Notes: generated by a model from the sequence alone, not told the origin. A stretch of 64,000 nt of DNA from Bacillus sp. ISL-34 (GCF_018613325.1 NZ_JAGGQJ010000004.1:124001-188000); one strand, 5' to 3'; numbered from the stretch's first letter, positions 50,714 to 59,489 are shown. Program-made: numbers and translations.

Positions 50714-51274
50714 TTAATTTTCAAATATCTGATTGGCCTGCTTTTCCAGCTCCGATAAAGCTTCTTTTCCCAGGCCAGTTTGTTCAAGTTGAGCTAACAA
50801 TGAGAATACAAAGTCCTTTTTTTGTTTTCCATTAACATCGATGGCCCCTTTTGCTTCAACCTTCTCGGTCTTGACACCAGCCTGTTTAAATAATTCCAGA
50901 GCATATGGATGATTTTTGTAATCCTCCGCATAATAAACAGCCTTAATGCCAGCTTGGATTAGTGATTTACAGCACTGAAGACACGGAAAATGCGTCACAT
51001 ATATTTCTGCCCCATCAGTAGGCACCCCAAATTTCGCGCATTGTAAAAGTGCATTCATTTCTGCATGTATCGTTCTGACACAATGATTATCAATTACATA
51101 ACAGCCGTCATCAATACAATGCGTACCTCCCGCAATGGACCCATTATATCCCCCCGCAATGATTCGGTTGTCCCTGACGATCGTCGCCCCTACAGTGAGG
51201 CGTGTACATGTACTTCTTAAGGCTAATAAATGGCTTTGCGCCATGAAATATTGATCCCAACTAATTCTGTTCAT
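50714..51274 (-). CDS. comEB: ComEB (dCMP deaminase family)
   Basis: A 186-residue cytidine/deoxycytidylate deaminase fold protein with zinc ligands H-A-E (TIHAEMNALLQCA) and PCLQCC, plus substrate motif GGYNGSIAGG. In B. subtilis it is in the comE operon but is dispensable for DNA uptake; it may supply dUMP. The start at 51274 (MNRISWDQYFMAQ) follows AAGGGGAT; a longer frame to 51352 overlaps the comEA end and lacks homology. It lies between comEA and comEC. Confidence 0.94.
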   Translation of the reverse strand: MNRISWDQYFMAQSHLLALRSTCTRLTVGATIVRDNRIIAGGYNGSIAGGTHCIDDGCYVIDNHCVRTIHAEMNALLQCAKFGVPTDGAEIYVTHFPCLQCCKSLIQAGIKAVYYAEDYKNHPYALELFKQAGVKTEKVEAKGAIDVNGKQKKDFVFSLLAQLEQTGLGKEALSELEKQANQIFEN

Positions 51275-51352
51275 GTTGTATCCCCTTACCACTAGAATGA
51301 TTTTCTTCAATTTTACCCTCTTCCTGTCCATTTGTGTAGCATATTCAATCAT

Positions 51353-51988
51353 TCATTTCACCGAAATGGAATCACGTAACCTTTCAAACGTTTTATCGCC
51401 GATTCCCGTTACCTTCTTCAATTCATCGACCTCCTTGAATTTCCCTACCGTTTCCCTGTATTCCAGAATCGCATTCGCTTTGGATGGTCCAATTCCCGTC
51501 AAGGTTTCCAAATCTTCCTGTGTAGTTGTATTCAAGTTCACCAGTCCTACTGACGTCCCCTTAGCGGGGGCATCACCTGACGACCCGACTTGTACATTCT
51601 CCAGGTTCCCCGTGACTTCTTCACCGATTTCCGGAACATAAATGACCATTTGGTCTTCGACGATTTGGGCAAAATTCACTTTATCCTTATCGGCCTTGTC
51701 CGTAAAATCGCCTGCAGCCGAAATTAAATCAATCACCCGGTCACCTGCCTGTGCAGTAAATATGCCTGGGGACTTGACCGCTCCTTTAACGTCTACTTTA
51801 ATGATCACAGGTTCGGCAGCCGTTTCATTTTCACTTTGTTCGATTTCAGCTTCTTTTTCAGTAATGGAAAATATATCTTCCGTATCAGTTGGATCCTCCC
51901 CTTGTTGCAAAAAAAAGTAAATGCCCGCCGCAACAAATGCCACGGCAACGGTAATCATCGTCATTTTCCTTTTTAAAATTTCATCCAT
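51353..51988 (-). CDS. comEA: ComEA DNA receptor
   Basis: This membrane-anchored competence protein binds double-stranded DNA outside the membrane. The 211 residues have an N-terminal helix (about 8-28), an acidic linker, an SLBB-type oligomerisation domain (IKVDVKGAVKSPGIFTAQAGDRVIDLISAAGG-like, about 62-120) and a C-terminal helix-hairpin-helix DNA-binding domain (NLNTTTQEDLETLTGIGPSKANAILEYR). ATG at 51988 follows AAGGAGG. No canonical ComK box is visible upstream. Confidence 0.94.
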   Translation of the reverse strand: MDEILKRKMTMITVAVAFVAAGIYFFLQQGEDPTDTEDIFSITEKEAEIEQSENETAAEPVIIKVDVKGAVKSPGIFTAQAGDRVIDLISAAGDFTDKADKDKVNFAQIVEDQMVIYVPEIGEEVTGNLENVQVGSSGDAPAKGTSVGLVNLNTTTQEDLETLTGIGPSKANAILEYRETVGKFKEVDELKKVTGIGDKTFERLRDSISVK

Positions 51989-52099
51989 TTTCTTTTCCTC
52001 CTTGTTGGATTTTGCACGATACATTGTCATAGGACAGATTAAAAATACATAGTGTTTTTAGGAGAATCAATCGCTTTAAGTGAGAGGAGTTGATCGGAA

Positions 52100-52930
52100 T
52101 TGAAGAAAATCGGTGTTATTGGAACCGGAAATATGGGTACCATTTTAATCGAGGCATGGCTGGAGGCAAAAATATTGAATCCGGCAGATCTAATCATTAC
52201 AAATCGTACGCTTTCCAAAGCATTGGCGTTGAAAGAAAAACATCCTGGTATCAAGGTTGCGGAAAGCGCAGCCGAAATCGTCCAACAAGCGGACTTTATC
52301 TTTCTCTGTGTAAAACCATTACAAATTAACAGCCTATTACAAGGCATCAAACATCATATAAAAAGGGATCAGCTGGTCATTTCCATCACAAGCCCGCTTT
52401 CAGTCTCCCAGCTTGAATCGGCAGTGAATGCCCCCTGTGCCCGTTTTATACCGAGCATAACGAACCGTGTCGGTTCAGGGGTATCGTTACTGAGTTTCAG
52501 CAAGAGCTGCAGTAAGGAGAAAGTGTCAGCTTTATATGATTTGGCCTCCGCCATATCGGCACCGGTCATCATTGAAAATGATATCACCCGGGTAGCTTCC
52601 GATATCGTCAGCTGCGGTCCTGCCTTCTTCAGCTATTTAGCACAAGCTTTTATTGACGCGGCTTGCCAAACGACGAAGATAGATAAAGAAACGGCCACGA
52701 CTTTGACTGAGAATATGCTGGTTGGCTTAGGGGAACTTCTTGGTAAAGGGGTTTATACATTGCCGACCTTGCAGGAAAAGGTTTGTGTAAAGGGTGGAAT
52801 AACGGGTGAGGGGATCAAGGTTTTAGAAGCTGAAACAGGGGAAATGTTCCATCATCTTTTTCAGGCGACACATGAAAAGTTTGCAGAGGACCTTCACGAG
52901 GTTGAAAAACAGTTCGGCCATCCTTATTAA
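52100..52930 (+). CDS. comER: ComER (pyrroline-5-carboxylate reductase-like protein)
   Basis: A 276-residue protein of the ProC/P5CR fold with the Rossmann motif GVIGTGNMGTILIEAW, FLCVKPLQI and a C-terminal dimerisation domain (TLTENMLVGLGELLGKG, VCVKGGITGEGIKVLE). In Bacillus it is divergent from comEA and has been linked to competence/biofilm/sporulation regulation; whether it reduces P5C is unclear. The start is TTG after GAGGAG, with loose spacing (about 11 nt). Confidence 0.92.
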   Translation: MKKIGVIGTGNMGTILIEAWLEAKILNPADLIITNRTLSKALALKEKHPGIKVAESAAEIVQQADFIFLCVKPLQINSLLQGIKHHIKRDQLVISITSPLSVSQLESAVNAPCARFIPSITNRVGSGVSLLSFSKSCSKEKVSALYDLASAISAPVIIENDITRVASDIVSCGPAFFSYLAQAFIDAACQTTKIDKETATTLTENMLVGLGELLGKGVYTLPTLQEKVCVKGGITGEGIKVLEAETGEMFHHLFQATHEKFAEDLHEVEKQFGHPY

Positions 52931-52973
52931 TATTCGTAATCAATATCTCAATTCCTTCTAAAATTAAAAAAAG

Positions 52974-53030
52974 AAGAGGTCAGACCTCCACTCGTACAGT
53001 AGGATGTACGAACGGGGATTCTGACCTCTT
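52974..53030. terminator. Bidirectional terminator between comER and yqeM
   Basis: A 10-bp perfect outer stem (AAGAGGTCAG with CTGACCTCTT) encloses a second hairpin CGTAC/GTACG; A-run and T-run flank it. Confidence 0.8.
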
Positions 53031-53032
53031 TA

Positions 53033-53776
53033 TCATTTACTGGCTACAAACAAGATTCTTTCGGTTTCCGTTACGAGCGGTGCTTCTTCAAGATCCGCCA
53101 GAATTTCAGAAACCGTAAAGCCTGCTTGCTCCAACCACCTTTTATATTGTTCAACCGGATAGGTCCGTTGATAATGCAACTCATCAAAACGGTCATACAG
53201 ACCGCTTTCATCGTCCCTTACGAAAAAACTTAAATCATGCTCAACACTGTAAGGTTCTGCACCCGGGAAGCAGTCCCATATATAGGATACTTCTTCACCA
53301 TTGACAGCAAACGTATTATCCCGAAAGATTTCTTCCATTTTATAAATGGAATGGATATCAAACAAGAATAATCCGCCATCCTTCAAATGCTCATGAACCC
53401 GGCTGAACGTCTTGACTATATCCTCCTCATCGCGAAGGTAGTTCAGCGAATCACAAAAAATCGTGACACAATCAAATTGGCCAAGTCCCTCGAGTTCTGC
53501 CATATTCTGTTGGAAAAGCGGAATTGATAATCCAAGCTTAACCGCTTTTTCATTGGCAACAAGAAGCATTTCATCAGATAAATCCACGCCGGTGACTTCG
53601 AATCCGTGTTGCGCCAATTCAACGGTCATTTCCCCGGTTCCACACGCTAAATCCAGGACTTTCCTTCCATCAATTCCATACTGTTCCAGCTTCGCCGTAA
53701 GGATCATCAGCCATTTTTCATAAGGTGCGTCCTTCATCAATTCATCGTATACATAGGCAAAGCGTTCGTAAGTCAT
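53033..53776 (-). CDS. yqeM: Class I SAM methyltransferase YqeM
   Basis: A 247-residue methyltransferase of unknown substrate: motif I KVLDLACGTGEMTVELA (about 40-56), motif II VTGVDLSDEMLL and VTIFCDSLNYL. Its ATG overlaps the rsfS stop as ATGA. It closes the yqeG-yqeH-aroE-yhbY-nadD-yqeK-rsfS-yqeM operon, so a role in ribosome or RNA modification is a reasonable guess, no more. Confidence 0.9.
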   Translation of the reverse strand: MTYERFAYVYDELMKDAPYEKWLMILTAKLEQYGIDGRKVLDLACGTGEMTVELAQHGFEVTGVDLSDEMLLVANEKAVKLGLSIPLFQQNMAELEGLGQFDCVTIFCDSLNYLRDEEDIVKTFSRVHEHLKDGGLFLFDIHSIYKMEEIFRDNTFAVNGEEVSYIWDCFPGAEPYSVEHDLSFFVRDDESGLYDRFDELHYQRTYPVEQYKRWLEQAGFTVSEILADLEEAPLVTETERILFVASK

Positions 53777-54129
53777 GAAGTCAGTTCACTCTCTAGATCT
53801 TCAAAAGGTGCATCTCCCCATAAACGTTCGAGGTTATAGTAGTTTCTTTCATCTTTATGGAAAATGTGGGCCACTACATCGCCAAGATCCACAAGCACCC
53901 ATTTCGCCTCGTCAAAACCTTCAAGACGTTTTACATTGATTCCTGATTCATCAGCTTTGCTCTTCATTTCACGAGCTATTGCTTGTACTTGTTTTTCAGA
54001 ATTACCGTGACAGATCAAAAAGTAATCCGCTACAAGGGAAATCCCCTGCATGTTAAGAGCCACGATATCCTCCGCTCTTTTATCATCCGCCGCTTTTGCT
54101 GCAATTACAAGAAGTTCACGTTCAGTCAT
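53773..54129 (-). CDS. rsfS: Ribosomal silencing factor RsfS
   Basis: A 118-residue protein that binds L14 on the 50S subunit and blocks subunit joining in starvation. Signature: DIVALNMQGISLVADYFLICHGNSEKQVQAIAREM and EGFDEAKWVLVDLGDVVAHIFHKDERNYYNLERLWGDAP. The ATG shares one base with the yqeK stop (TAATG), and its end overlaps yqeM, indicating coupled translation. Confidence 0.96.
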   Translation of the reverse strand: MTERELLVIAAKAADDKRAEDIVALNMQGISLVADYFLICHGNSEKQVQAIAREMKSKADESGINVKRLEGFDEAKWVLVDLGDVVAHIFHKDERNYYNLERLWGDAPFEDLESELTS

Positions 54130-54701
54130 TACATCTTCTCCTTCAAATTCATGATCAAATCATTATATGTCTTAAATGTGTCAGGGTAAATTGCCTGATT
54201 TCTTTTCATTAAAAAAACAACTGTATTCCTTAAAGCCTGGATCACAGCATGATCCAAATTTTGCTTTGCTGTCTGCCTGACTTCGTCGACACCGGGAAAA
54301 GAACGTCCCGGCTCAATATAGTCGGCAAGGTATACAACTTTATCCAAAAGGCTCATGCCTACCCTGCCAGACGTGTGATAGGCAATCGCATCCAAGATTT
54401 CAGCGTCCTGAATGCCAGCTTCCTTTTTCACCAGGTAAGCCCCGACAGGAGCGTGCCACAGCTCCATATTGTATTCAAGTAACGCCGGGTCCATTTTTTC
54501 AGCGATTATAATTTGCTCCATTTCCTCTTTTGGACGGAATTTTGCATAATCATGGAAAATGGCTGCCAGTTCAGCTTTTTTGACGTCGGCACCATACCGT
54601 TCAGCAAGTTCAATCGCTGACTCGACCACACCCAAGGTATGAATGTACCTGCGCTCGGTGATTTGTTCTTTGACAAGCGCCAATGCTTCCTCACGATTCA
54701 T
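54129..54701 (-). CDS. yqeK: HD-domain hydrolase YqeK
   Basis: A 190-residue HD-domain phosphohydrolase; YqeK proteins cleave the alarmone Ap4A symmetrically to ADP. Metal ligands are H21 region (RYIHTLGVVESA), FHDYAKF (HD), and WHAPVG and AYHTSG histidines plus LADYIEPGR. ATG at 54701 was chosen because AAAGGGA lies 9 nt upstream; the ATG at 54710 abuts it. It overlaps nadD by 11 nt. Confidence 0.92.
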   Translation of the reverse strand: MNREEALALVKEQITERRYIHTLGVVESAIELAERYGADVKKAELAAIFHDYAKFRPKEEMEQIIIAEKMDPALLEYNMELWHAPVGAYLVKKEAGIQDAEILDAIAYHTSGRVGMSLLDKVVYLADYIEPGRSFPGVDEVRQTAKQNLDHAVIQALRNTVVFLMKRNQAIYPDTFKTYNDLIMNLKEKM

Positions 54702-55260
54702 ATAAACCATTCCCTTTAATATACTTCACCACTGGATCTGCTATTAAATATTTAACGGTTTTCCCCGTTCTTAACTTCCTTCGTATCATGGAAGACGAAA
54801 TGAACATCTGGGGGACTTTCACCATCGTGATTGGGTATACGGTTTTTTCATTATAGCCAGGGCGCTTCACCCCGACGAAATTAACCATATGCACCAGCTC
54901 GTCGATACGGTGCCAATTCGGTAAGTACTCAATCATATCTGCGCCAATGATGAAATAGAACTCATTGGTTGGCTCAAGCTCTTTCAGCAATTTTATCGTG
55001 TCATACGTATAAGATGTGCCTTTTCTTTCTATTTCAATACCCTCAATATAAAAAGATGGGTTTCCGGCTATCGCGTTTTCCAACATAGCCAGCCTGTCCA
55101 TATCTGTTACTTCCTCCGATTTTTCCTTATGTGGAGGAACGTGATTTGGCATGAATCTGATTTCATCTAGCTCAAGGGCATCCAGCACTTCATTCGCTAT
55201 AATCAAATGCCCGATATGCGGAGGATTGAATGTACCGCCAAGAATTCCAATTTTTTTCAT
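54691..55260 (-). CDS. nadD: Nicotinate-nucleotide adenylyltransferase
   Basis: It adenylates nicotinate mononucleotide to deamido-NAD in NAD synthesis. The 189 residues have the nucleotidyltransferase signature GGTFNPPHIGH (about 9-19) and the C-terminal ISSSMIRRKL motif. It starts 11 bp after yhbY and overlaps yqeK, a common Firmicute arrangement. Confidence 0.96.
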   Translation of the reverse strand: MKKIGILGGTFNPPHIGHLIIANEVLDALELDEIRFMPNHVPPHKEKSEEVTDMDRLAMLENAIAGNPSFYIEGIEIERKGTSYTYDTIKLLKELEPTNEFYFIIGADMIEYLPNWHRIDELVHMVNFVGVKRPGYNEKTVYPITMVKVPQMFISSSMIRRKLRTGKTVKYLIADPVVKYIKGNGLYES

Positions 55261-55271
55261 AGATAGGTTCC

Positions 55272-55562
55272 TTAAGGTAATTTAAGTTGTTTGTTTTCTT
55301 TTGATTCTTTATACAGCACAATTATGTTGCCGATAATCTGAACCAATTCCGCCCGTGCACCTTTTGATAAAGAAAGTCCCACATCTTCGCGGTCCTCTTC
55401 ACAGTTTTGCAGGATGCTGACCTTGATTAATTCACGTACTTCAAGCGCCTCACCAATTTGCTTGATGAGATTATCATTGACGCCGCCTTTACCAACTTGA
55501 AAAATTGGATTGAGGTGATGGGCCTTTGATCGTAAAAATCTTTTCTGTTTACCTGTTAACAT
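55272..55562 (-). CDS. yhbY: CRM-domain RNA-binding protein YhbY/YqeI
   Basis: A 96-residue single CRM (CRS1-YhbY) domain protein: LTGKQKRFLRSKAHHLNPIFQVGKGGVNDNLIKQI with the GxxG RNA-binding loop. The family associates with pre-50S particles. Its ATG overlaps the aroE stop by 7 nt. Confidence 0.94.
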   Translation of the reverse strand: MLTGKQKRFLRSKAHHLNPIFQVGKGGVNDNLIKQIGEALEVRELIKVSILQNCEEDREDVGLSLSKGARAELVQIIGNIIVLYKESKENKQLKLP

Positions 55563-56398
55563 GTGTTACCTCCTAGTTTGTTCAAGACAATATCTGTCAT
55601 TCTTGCTGTATCCGGCATAATGCCTGTCCATATCTCAAATGCGAGCGCGGCCTGGTTGATGAACATCCCCAGCCCATTTTGCGTTTCCGCCCCTTTTTCC
55701 CCCGCTTCACGCAGCAGCTTGGTTTGCAGAGGGTTATAGATGATATCACTGATAATGGCACCGGTTTTAAGCTGGTCGACCTTCAACGGTGAATGATCCA
55801 ATTCCGGACTCATTCCAGAAGAAGTCGTTTGGATGATTAAATCATATTGTGATAAGCTTTCTTCCGCTTCGATAATCGAGAGTGCCTTCGATACTTTATC
55901 ATATGGGCAATCAGAAACAAGCTGGGCCGCCCTTTCCTTTGTCCGGTTTGCAATATCAATTTGCTTTACCCCTTCTTTTACGAGGGTAAAATAAATCGCA
56001 CGCGCAGCACCGCCCGCTCCGATCACTAACGTTTTTTTAGCCTTGATGTCACCTGATATTTCATCGCATAAAGATTTGAAAAATCCTTTTCCGTCTGTAT
56101 TATACCCTATAAACCGACCATTTTTGTTAACAACCGTATTTACAGCCCCGATTGCAAGGGCCAGTTCATCCACTTCATCAAGGAAAGGGATGATTGAAGT
56201 CTTATGAGGAATCGTGATGTTAAACCCTTCTACACCAAGGGCTTTCATGCCTTTTACGGCATCGTTCAAACCTTCTTTCGTCACATGGAAATGATGATAA
56301 ACCGCTTCTATATTTTCTTTTTCAAATGCATCATTATGAATGTCAGGTGACATCGAATGTGCAATTGGATCTCCCATTACCCCATATATCTTTTTCAT
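55556..56398 (-). CDS. aroE: Shikimate dehydrogenase
   Basis: It reduces 3-dehydroshikimate with NADPH in aromatic amino acid synthesis. The 280 residues show SMSPDIHNDAF (shikimate-binding serines), NITIPHK with catalytic lysine, NTDGKGF and the nucleotide motif VIGAGGAARAI. It lies between yqeH and yhbY in the ribosome-assembly operon. Confidence 0.96.
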   Translation of the reverse strand: MKKIYGVMGDPIAHSMSPDIHNDAFEKENIEAVYHHFHVTKEGLNDAVKGMKALGVEGFNITIPHKTSIIPFLDEVDELALAIGAVNTVVNKNGRFIGYNTDGKGFFKSLCDEISGDIKAKKTLVIGAGGAARAIYFTLVKEGVKQIDIANRTKERAAQLVSDCPYDKVSKALSIIEAEESLSQYDLIIQTTSSGMSPELDHSPLKVDQLKTGAIISDIIYNPLQTKLLREAGEKGAETQNGLGMFINQAALAFEIWTGIMPDTARMTDIVLNKLGGNTC

Positions 56399-56418
56399 AG
56401 ACTAGACGACCCCTATAT

Positions 56419-57528
56419 TTAGATTAATGATTTGCGAACGATCACATTGACGCCCTTTGGAACATGTGCAACGATTTTCGCTCCTGGCTCATTGACCGTC
56501 ACCCAGCCAAGACCGGAAAACACAATATCCATTTTACCATCTTTCAAGGAGAATTCATGTGGAATCAGCTTCGGAAACTCCTCGATTTGTTCAGGCCGTG
56601 GGGGCGTCAATAATTCCCCGGCATGGTTTTTATACAATTCATCGGCATTTTCCAGTTTCGTACGGTGAATATTCAATTCATTCGAAAGGTAGCAAGTCAA
56701 TGAACGCCTACCGCCTGAGACATAGTCCAGCCGGGCCAGCCCTCCGAAAAATAGCGTCTGTCCTTCATTCAGCTGGTAAACCCTCGGCTTGATTTCCTTT
56801 TTCGGCATAATCACCTTGAAGTCCCGTTTGTCCACATAATGAGCCATTTGATGATGATTAATGATTCCTGGTGTATCGATCAATGCCTGATCATCATCCA
56901 AAGGAATTTCAATCATATCCAAGGTTGTTCCAGGGAAGTGGGAAGTGGTGATGATATCACTTTCACCGCTCACTTCTTTTATAAGACGGTTGATGAAAGT
57001 AGATTTACCTACATTCGTACAGCCCACCACATAGACATCTTTACCTTTGCGATACCGCTCAATCGCATCAGCCGCTTCCAGTATGTGCTTTCCTTTTTCC
57101 GCACTGACAAGAAGGACATCAACCGGGTTAAGACCCAATTCCTTGGACGATTGCTTCATCCAATTGATCAACTTGTTCGGTTTTACGGATTTAGGCAATA
57201 AATCGACCTTATTGCCGATCAGAAGAACATCATTTCTTCCTACAAATCGATGAAGGCCAGGCAGCCAGCTTCCATTGAAATCAAAAATATCGACGATTTT
57301 GACGATCAAAGAGTCGGTTTCGCCTACTTTATTCAAGATTTTCAAGAAGTCATCGTCTGTTAAGGATACATCCTGAACTTCGTTATAATGTTTCAATTTA
57401 AAGCAGCGCTGACAAACGATTGTCTCTTTTTCCAGAGCTGATTTAGGGGCAAAGCCCAACTCCTTCGGATCTTCAGTCTGGACCTTCACACCGCAGCCGA
57501 TGCACACTAATTCTTGATGATTGTTCAA
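56419..57528 (-). CDS. yqeH: Circularly permuted GTPase YqeH (30S assembly)
   Basis: YqeH is needed for 30S subunit biogenesis. The 369 residues have an N-terminal zinc finger (CIGCG..CQRC), then G motifs in permuted order: G4 NKVD, G5 SAEKG, G1 GCTNVGKST, G3 DTPGI, and a C-terminal RNA-binding domain. TTG at 57528 is preferred to ATG at 57543: GGGAGG lies 8 nt upstream. The TTG overlaps the yqeG stop as TTGA, so it is coupled to yqeG. Confidence 0.95.
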   Translation of the reverse strand: MNNHQELVCIGCGVKVQTEDPKELGFAPKSALEKETIVCQRCFKLKHYNEVQDVSLTDDDFLKILNKVGETDSLIVKIVDIFDFNGSWLPGLHRFVGRNDVLLIGNKVDLLPKSVKPNKLINWMKQSSKELGLNPVDVLLVSAEKGKHILEAADAIERYRKGKDVYVVGCTNVGKSTFINRLIKEVSGESDIITTSHFPGTTLDMIEIPLDDDQALIDTPGIINHHQMAHYVDKRDFKVIMPKKEIKPRVYQLNEGQTLFFGGLARLDYVSGGRRSLTCYLSNELNIHRTKLENADELYKNHAGELLTPPRPEQIEEFPKLIPHEFSLKDGKMDIVFSGLGWVTVNEPGAKIVAHVPKGVNVIVRKSLI

Positions 57529-58046
57529 TTGTGATCCTCCCATTCTATCATTCCTTTTCGTTTAAAAAACGCCATGATCTTTCTTTCGAAATAACGATTG
57601 ATCCTTGTTCTGAATTCGTCGGTTTGTGCGACAGGGAGCACTAAGATCGTATGAAACCCGCCTCTGTTCCCTCCCAATACATCCGTCAATAACTGATCGC
57701 CGATTACCACCGTTTCTTCCAATTTCAATCCCATTGACTTACGGGCTTTATGGAAAGCTCTTGCCATCGGTTTTCTGGCCTGGAAGATAAACGGAATGTG
57801 AAGCGGATCGGAAAAAGCCCGAACCCGATTTTCATTATTATTGGACACAATCGTCACTAAAATCCCATGATCCCGCATATTGTCGAACCATTTGATTAAA
57901 TCGGGGGTGGCAGTTGGCCTGTCCCATTCAACGAGAGTATTATCCAAATCGGTAATGACTCCCTTGATCCCTCTTTTTTTCAATTCTTGAGGATCTATAT
58001 TAAAAATGCTTTTAACATGTTCACTCGGCAAAAATAATTTAAGCAT
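57525..58046 (-). CDS. yqeG: HAD-family phosphatase YqeG
   Basis: A 173-residue HAD subclass IIIA phosphatase: motif I TDLDNTLVEW (DxDxT), motif II VSNN, motif III KPMARAF and motif IV GDQLLTDVLGGN. The family is related to phosphatidylglycerophosphate phosphatases (GEP4/PGPP1 type), so a role in phospholipid synthesis is possible but not shown by the sequence. GAGGTG precedes the ATG. It is the first gene of the operon. Confidence 0.9.
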   Translation of the reverse strand: MLKLFLPSEHVKSIFNIDPQELKKRGIKGVITDLDNTLVEWDRPTATPDLIKWFDNMRDHGILVTIVSNNNENRVRAFSDPLHIPFIFQARKPMARAFHKARKSMGLKLEETVVIGDQLLTDVLGGNRGGFHTILVLPVAQTDEFRTRINRYFERKIMAFFKRKGMIEWEDHN

Positions 58047-58276
58047 ATTGACACCTCTATATTTTCATTAAAATTTACCGTCTCCATCATATCGAATTTT
58101 CAGCTCACTTTCAAAAAAATTAGGAAAGAAGGGCTGACGGTAAAGAAATATCATAATGTATGTTTTCTGATATGGAAAGGCATTTTTTATTAAATAATGG
58201 GAAATTTGCAGGCAGACCAGAACCAAAGAACTAATTATTCATAAAAGATTTCGACAAAAATTTCATTTATTCAACC
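58047..58276. other. AT-rich gap between yqeG and sda
   Basis: This is the intergenic start region of the divergent yqeG operon. No gene is seen, and no promoter with two good hexamers was identified for yqeG. Confidence 0.5.
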
Positions 58277-58375
58277 TGTGGATAACTTTACTAACATTTT
58301 CCATACTGATGTGCACCATTTCGTCTACCTTGTAAACAACTTAACCACAGGTTATCCACTTTCAACTGTGGATAA
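58277..58375. promoter_or_regulatory. DnaA-box cluster upstream of sda
   Basis: Two perfect DnaA boxes (TGTGGATAA at 58277-58285 and 58367-58375) and two boxes with one mismatch (TTAACCACA at 58341-58349, TTATCCACT at 58352-58360) lie within 100 bp. The last ends 8 bp before the sda promoter. DnaA control of sda is established in B. subtilis and links replication status to sporulation. Confidence 0.9.
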
Positions 58376-58383
58376 CAGAACGA

Positions 58384-58412
58384 TTGTTCTCCACGTTTAT
58401 TTCTGATACAGT
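58384..58412 (+). promoter_or_regulatory. Probable sigma-A promoter of sda
   Basis: TTGTTC (58384-58389) and TACAGT (58407-58412) are separated by 17 bp, directly beside the DnaA boxes. The leader to the sda ATG would be about 90 nt. Confidence 0.55.
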
Positions 58413-58499
58413 AGGGGTACATCAAGGATGACTTATCAATATATGTAAGTAAATACCAAATTATTCCTCGCAATCCCTACTGGAGGTGAGCAGCCGTAA

Positions 58500-58511
58500 G
58501 TGGCGTTCTGA
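58500..58511 (+). other. Three-codon reading frame overlapping the sda start
   Basis: GTG GCG TTC TGA begins 10 nt after the strong ribosome binding site GGAGGTGA (58482-58489), and its TGA overlaps the sda ATG as TGATG. It could feed ribosomes to sda by termination-reinitiation. Confidence 0.4.
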
Positions 58512-58651
58512 TGCAAAAACTATCTGATGACCTGTTGCTTGAATCCTATTTTAAAGCACAGAATTTAAAGTTGAGTACCGATTTCATCCGCCTCATAGAA
58601 ACGGAAATTCATCGAAGATCCCTAACACATAAAATCCGATCCATATTTTAA
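58511..58651 (+). CDS. sda: Sporulation checkpoint inhibitor Sda
   Basis: Sda inhibits the sporulation kinase KinA when replication is blocked. The 46-residue helical hairpin [34 protein letters not shown] matches B. subtilis Sda closely. The ATG at 58511 is the only start giving the conserved N-terminus; it lies 21 nt after the nearest ribosome binding site, which is unusual. DnaA boxes precede the promoter. A terminator follows directly. Confidence 0.93.
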   Translation: MQKLSDDLLLESYFKAQNLKLSTDFIRLIETEIHRRSLTHKIRSIF

Positions 58652-58663
58652 TATGAAATACAT

Positions 58664-58686
58664 AGGCTGACATCAAATGTCAGCCT
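58664..58686. terminator. Terminator between sda and psd
   Basis: AGGCTGACAT and ATGTCAGCCT form a perfect 10-bp stem with a CAA loop, followed by CTTATTTTC on the plus strand. Confidence 0.8.
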
Positions 58687-58703
58687 CTTATTTTCATTTG
58701 AAG

Positions 58704-59489
58704 TTAGACGGCTCTCATGAATCCGATCGTTTCACCTACACGGACATCTGCGGGAATGGATATGTTTCCTGCAGGTTCAAAACTGCCTTTTTCAAAAAGA
58801 AGCACCACTGTCGATCCGAAGCTGAAATAAGAAAATTCCTGCCCTTTTTCCAATTCATCAGATTCATCAGTAATGACGATCGAATTTATGAACATGGCCC
58901 CGACTTTCACCATCGCCAGACTTCCCGCTTCATTTTGCAGTTCAGTTATTGTCCGATAGTTTTTTGATAAAGGCTCTTTTCCATATTTCATCCCCCATTT
59001 ATTGACTGGGTACGATTTCCTTCCAAGGGTCCAGCGTTTGACTACAGAACCCTTGATTGGTGAATGGATCCTATGGTAATGACTCGGGCTTAAGTATAGC
59101 ACGAGATATTTGCCGCCTAAGTACTTTTCCAAAAAAAGCTCATCCCCGAGCATTTCCTCCATTGAATATACCTTTCCCTTAACGACGATCTTTTTATCAG
59201 CGCGTATCTCCCCTGAATCCTCGAGAACACCGTCCACAGGACAAGCTACCGCAGAAGGAACTGCCGTAATTGGCCTGGCGTCCTCCTTTAATTGCCTTGT
59301 AAATAGCTCGTGCAGATTGGTATAAGCTTTTAACTCCTTACCAAATTCTTGTTGATTAAGGTTGAATGTTTTTACATAAAATAAAATTAAGGGCCTGCTC
59401 CAACGAGATTGGCTAAAATGCTTTAATAATCCTGATGAATACTGACCATTCGTCAGTTCAATAAGAATGCGATACAAAGACTGAAACAA
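58704..59489 (-). CDS. psd: Phosphatidylserine decarboxylase
   Basis: This pyruvoyl enzyme makes phosphatidylethanolamine from phosphatidylserine. The GST self-cleavage site is in FSFGSTVVLLFEKG near the C-terminus; YLSPSHYHRIHSPI and CPVDGVLED are the catalytic His and Asp regions. TTG at 59489 gives a 261-residue protein starting MFQSLYRILIELTN, which aligns with B. subtilis Psd, and has GGAGTGG 6 nt upstream. A TTG at 59504 lies before that ribosome binding site. It is divergent from pssA. Confidence 0.94.
   Translation of the reverse strand: MFQSLYRILIELTNGQYSSGLLKHFSQSRWSRPLILFYVKTFNLNQQEFGKELKAYTNLHELFTRQLKEDARPITAVPSAVACPVDGVLEDSGEIRADKKIVVKGKVYSMEEMLGDELFLEKYLGGKYLVLYLSPSHYHRIHSPIKGSVVKRWTLGRKSYPVNKWGMKYGKEPLSKNYRTITELQNEAGSLAMVKVGAMFINSIVITDESDELEKGQEFSYFSFGSTVVLLFEKGSFEPAGNISIPADVRVGETIGFMRAV

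Noticed and set aside
51989..52099. Possible ComK box before comEA
   Set aside because: AAAA and TTTT clusters occur but not with the AAAA-N5-TTTT spacing, so no K-box can be claimed.
58291..58473. 60-codon open frame on the minus strand upstream of sda
   Set aside because: It overlaps the DnaA boxes and sda promoter and has no initiation signals.
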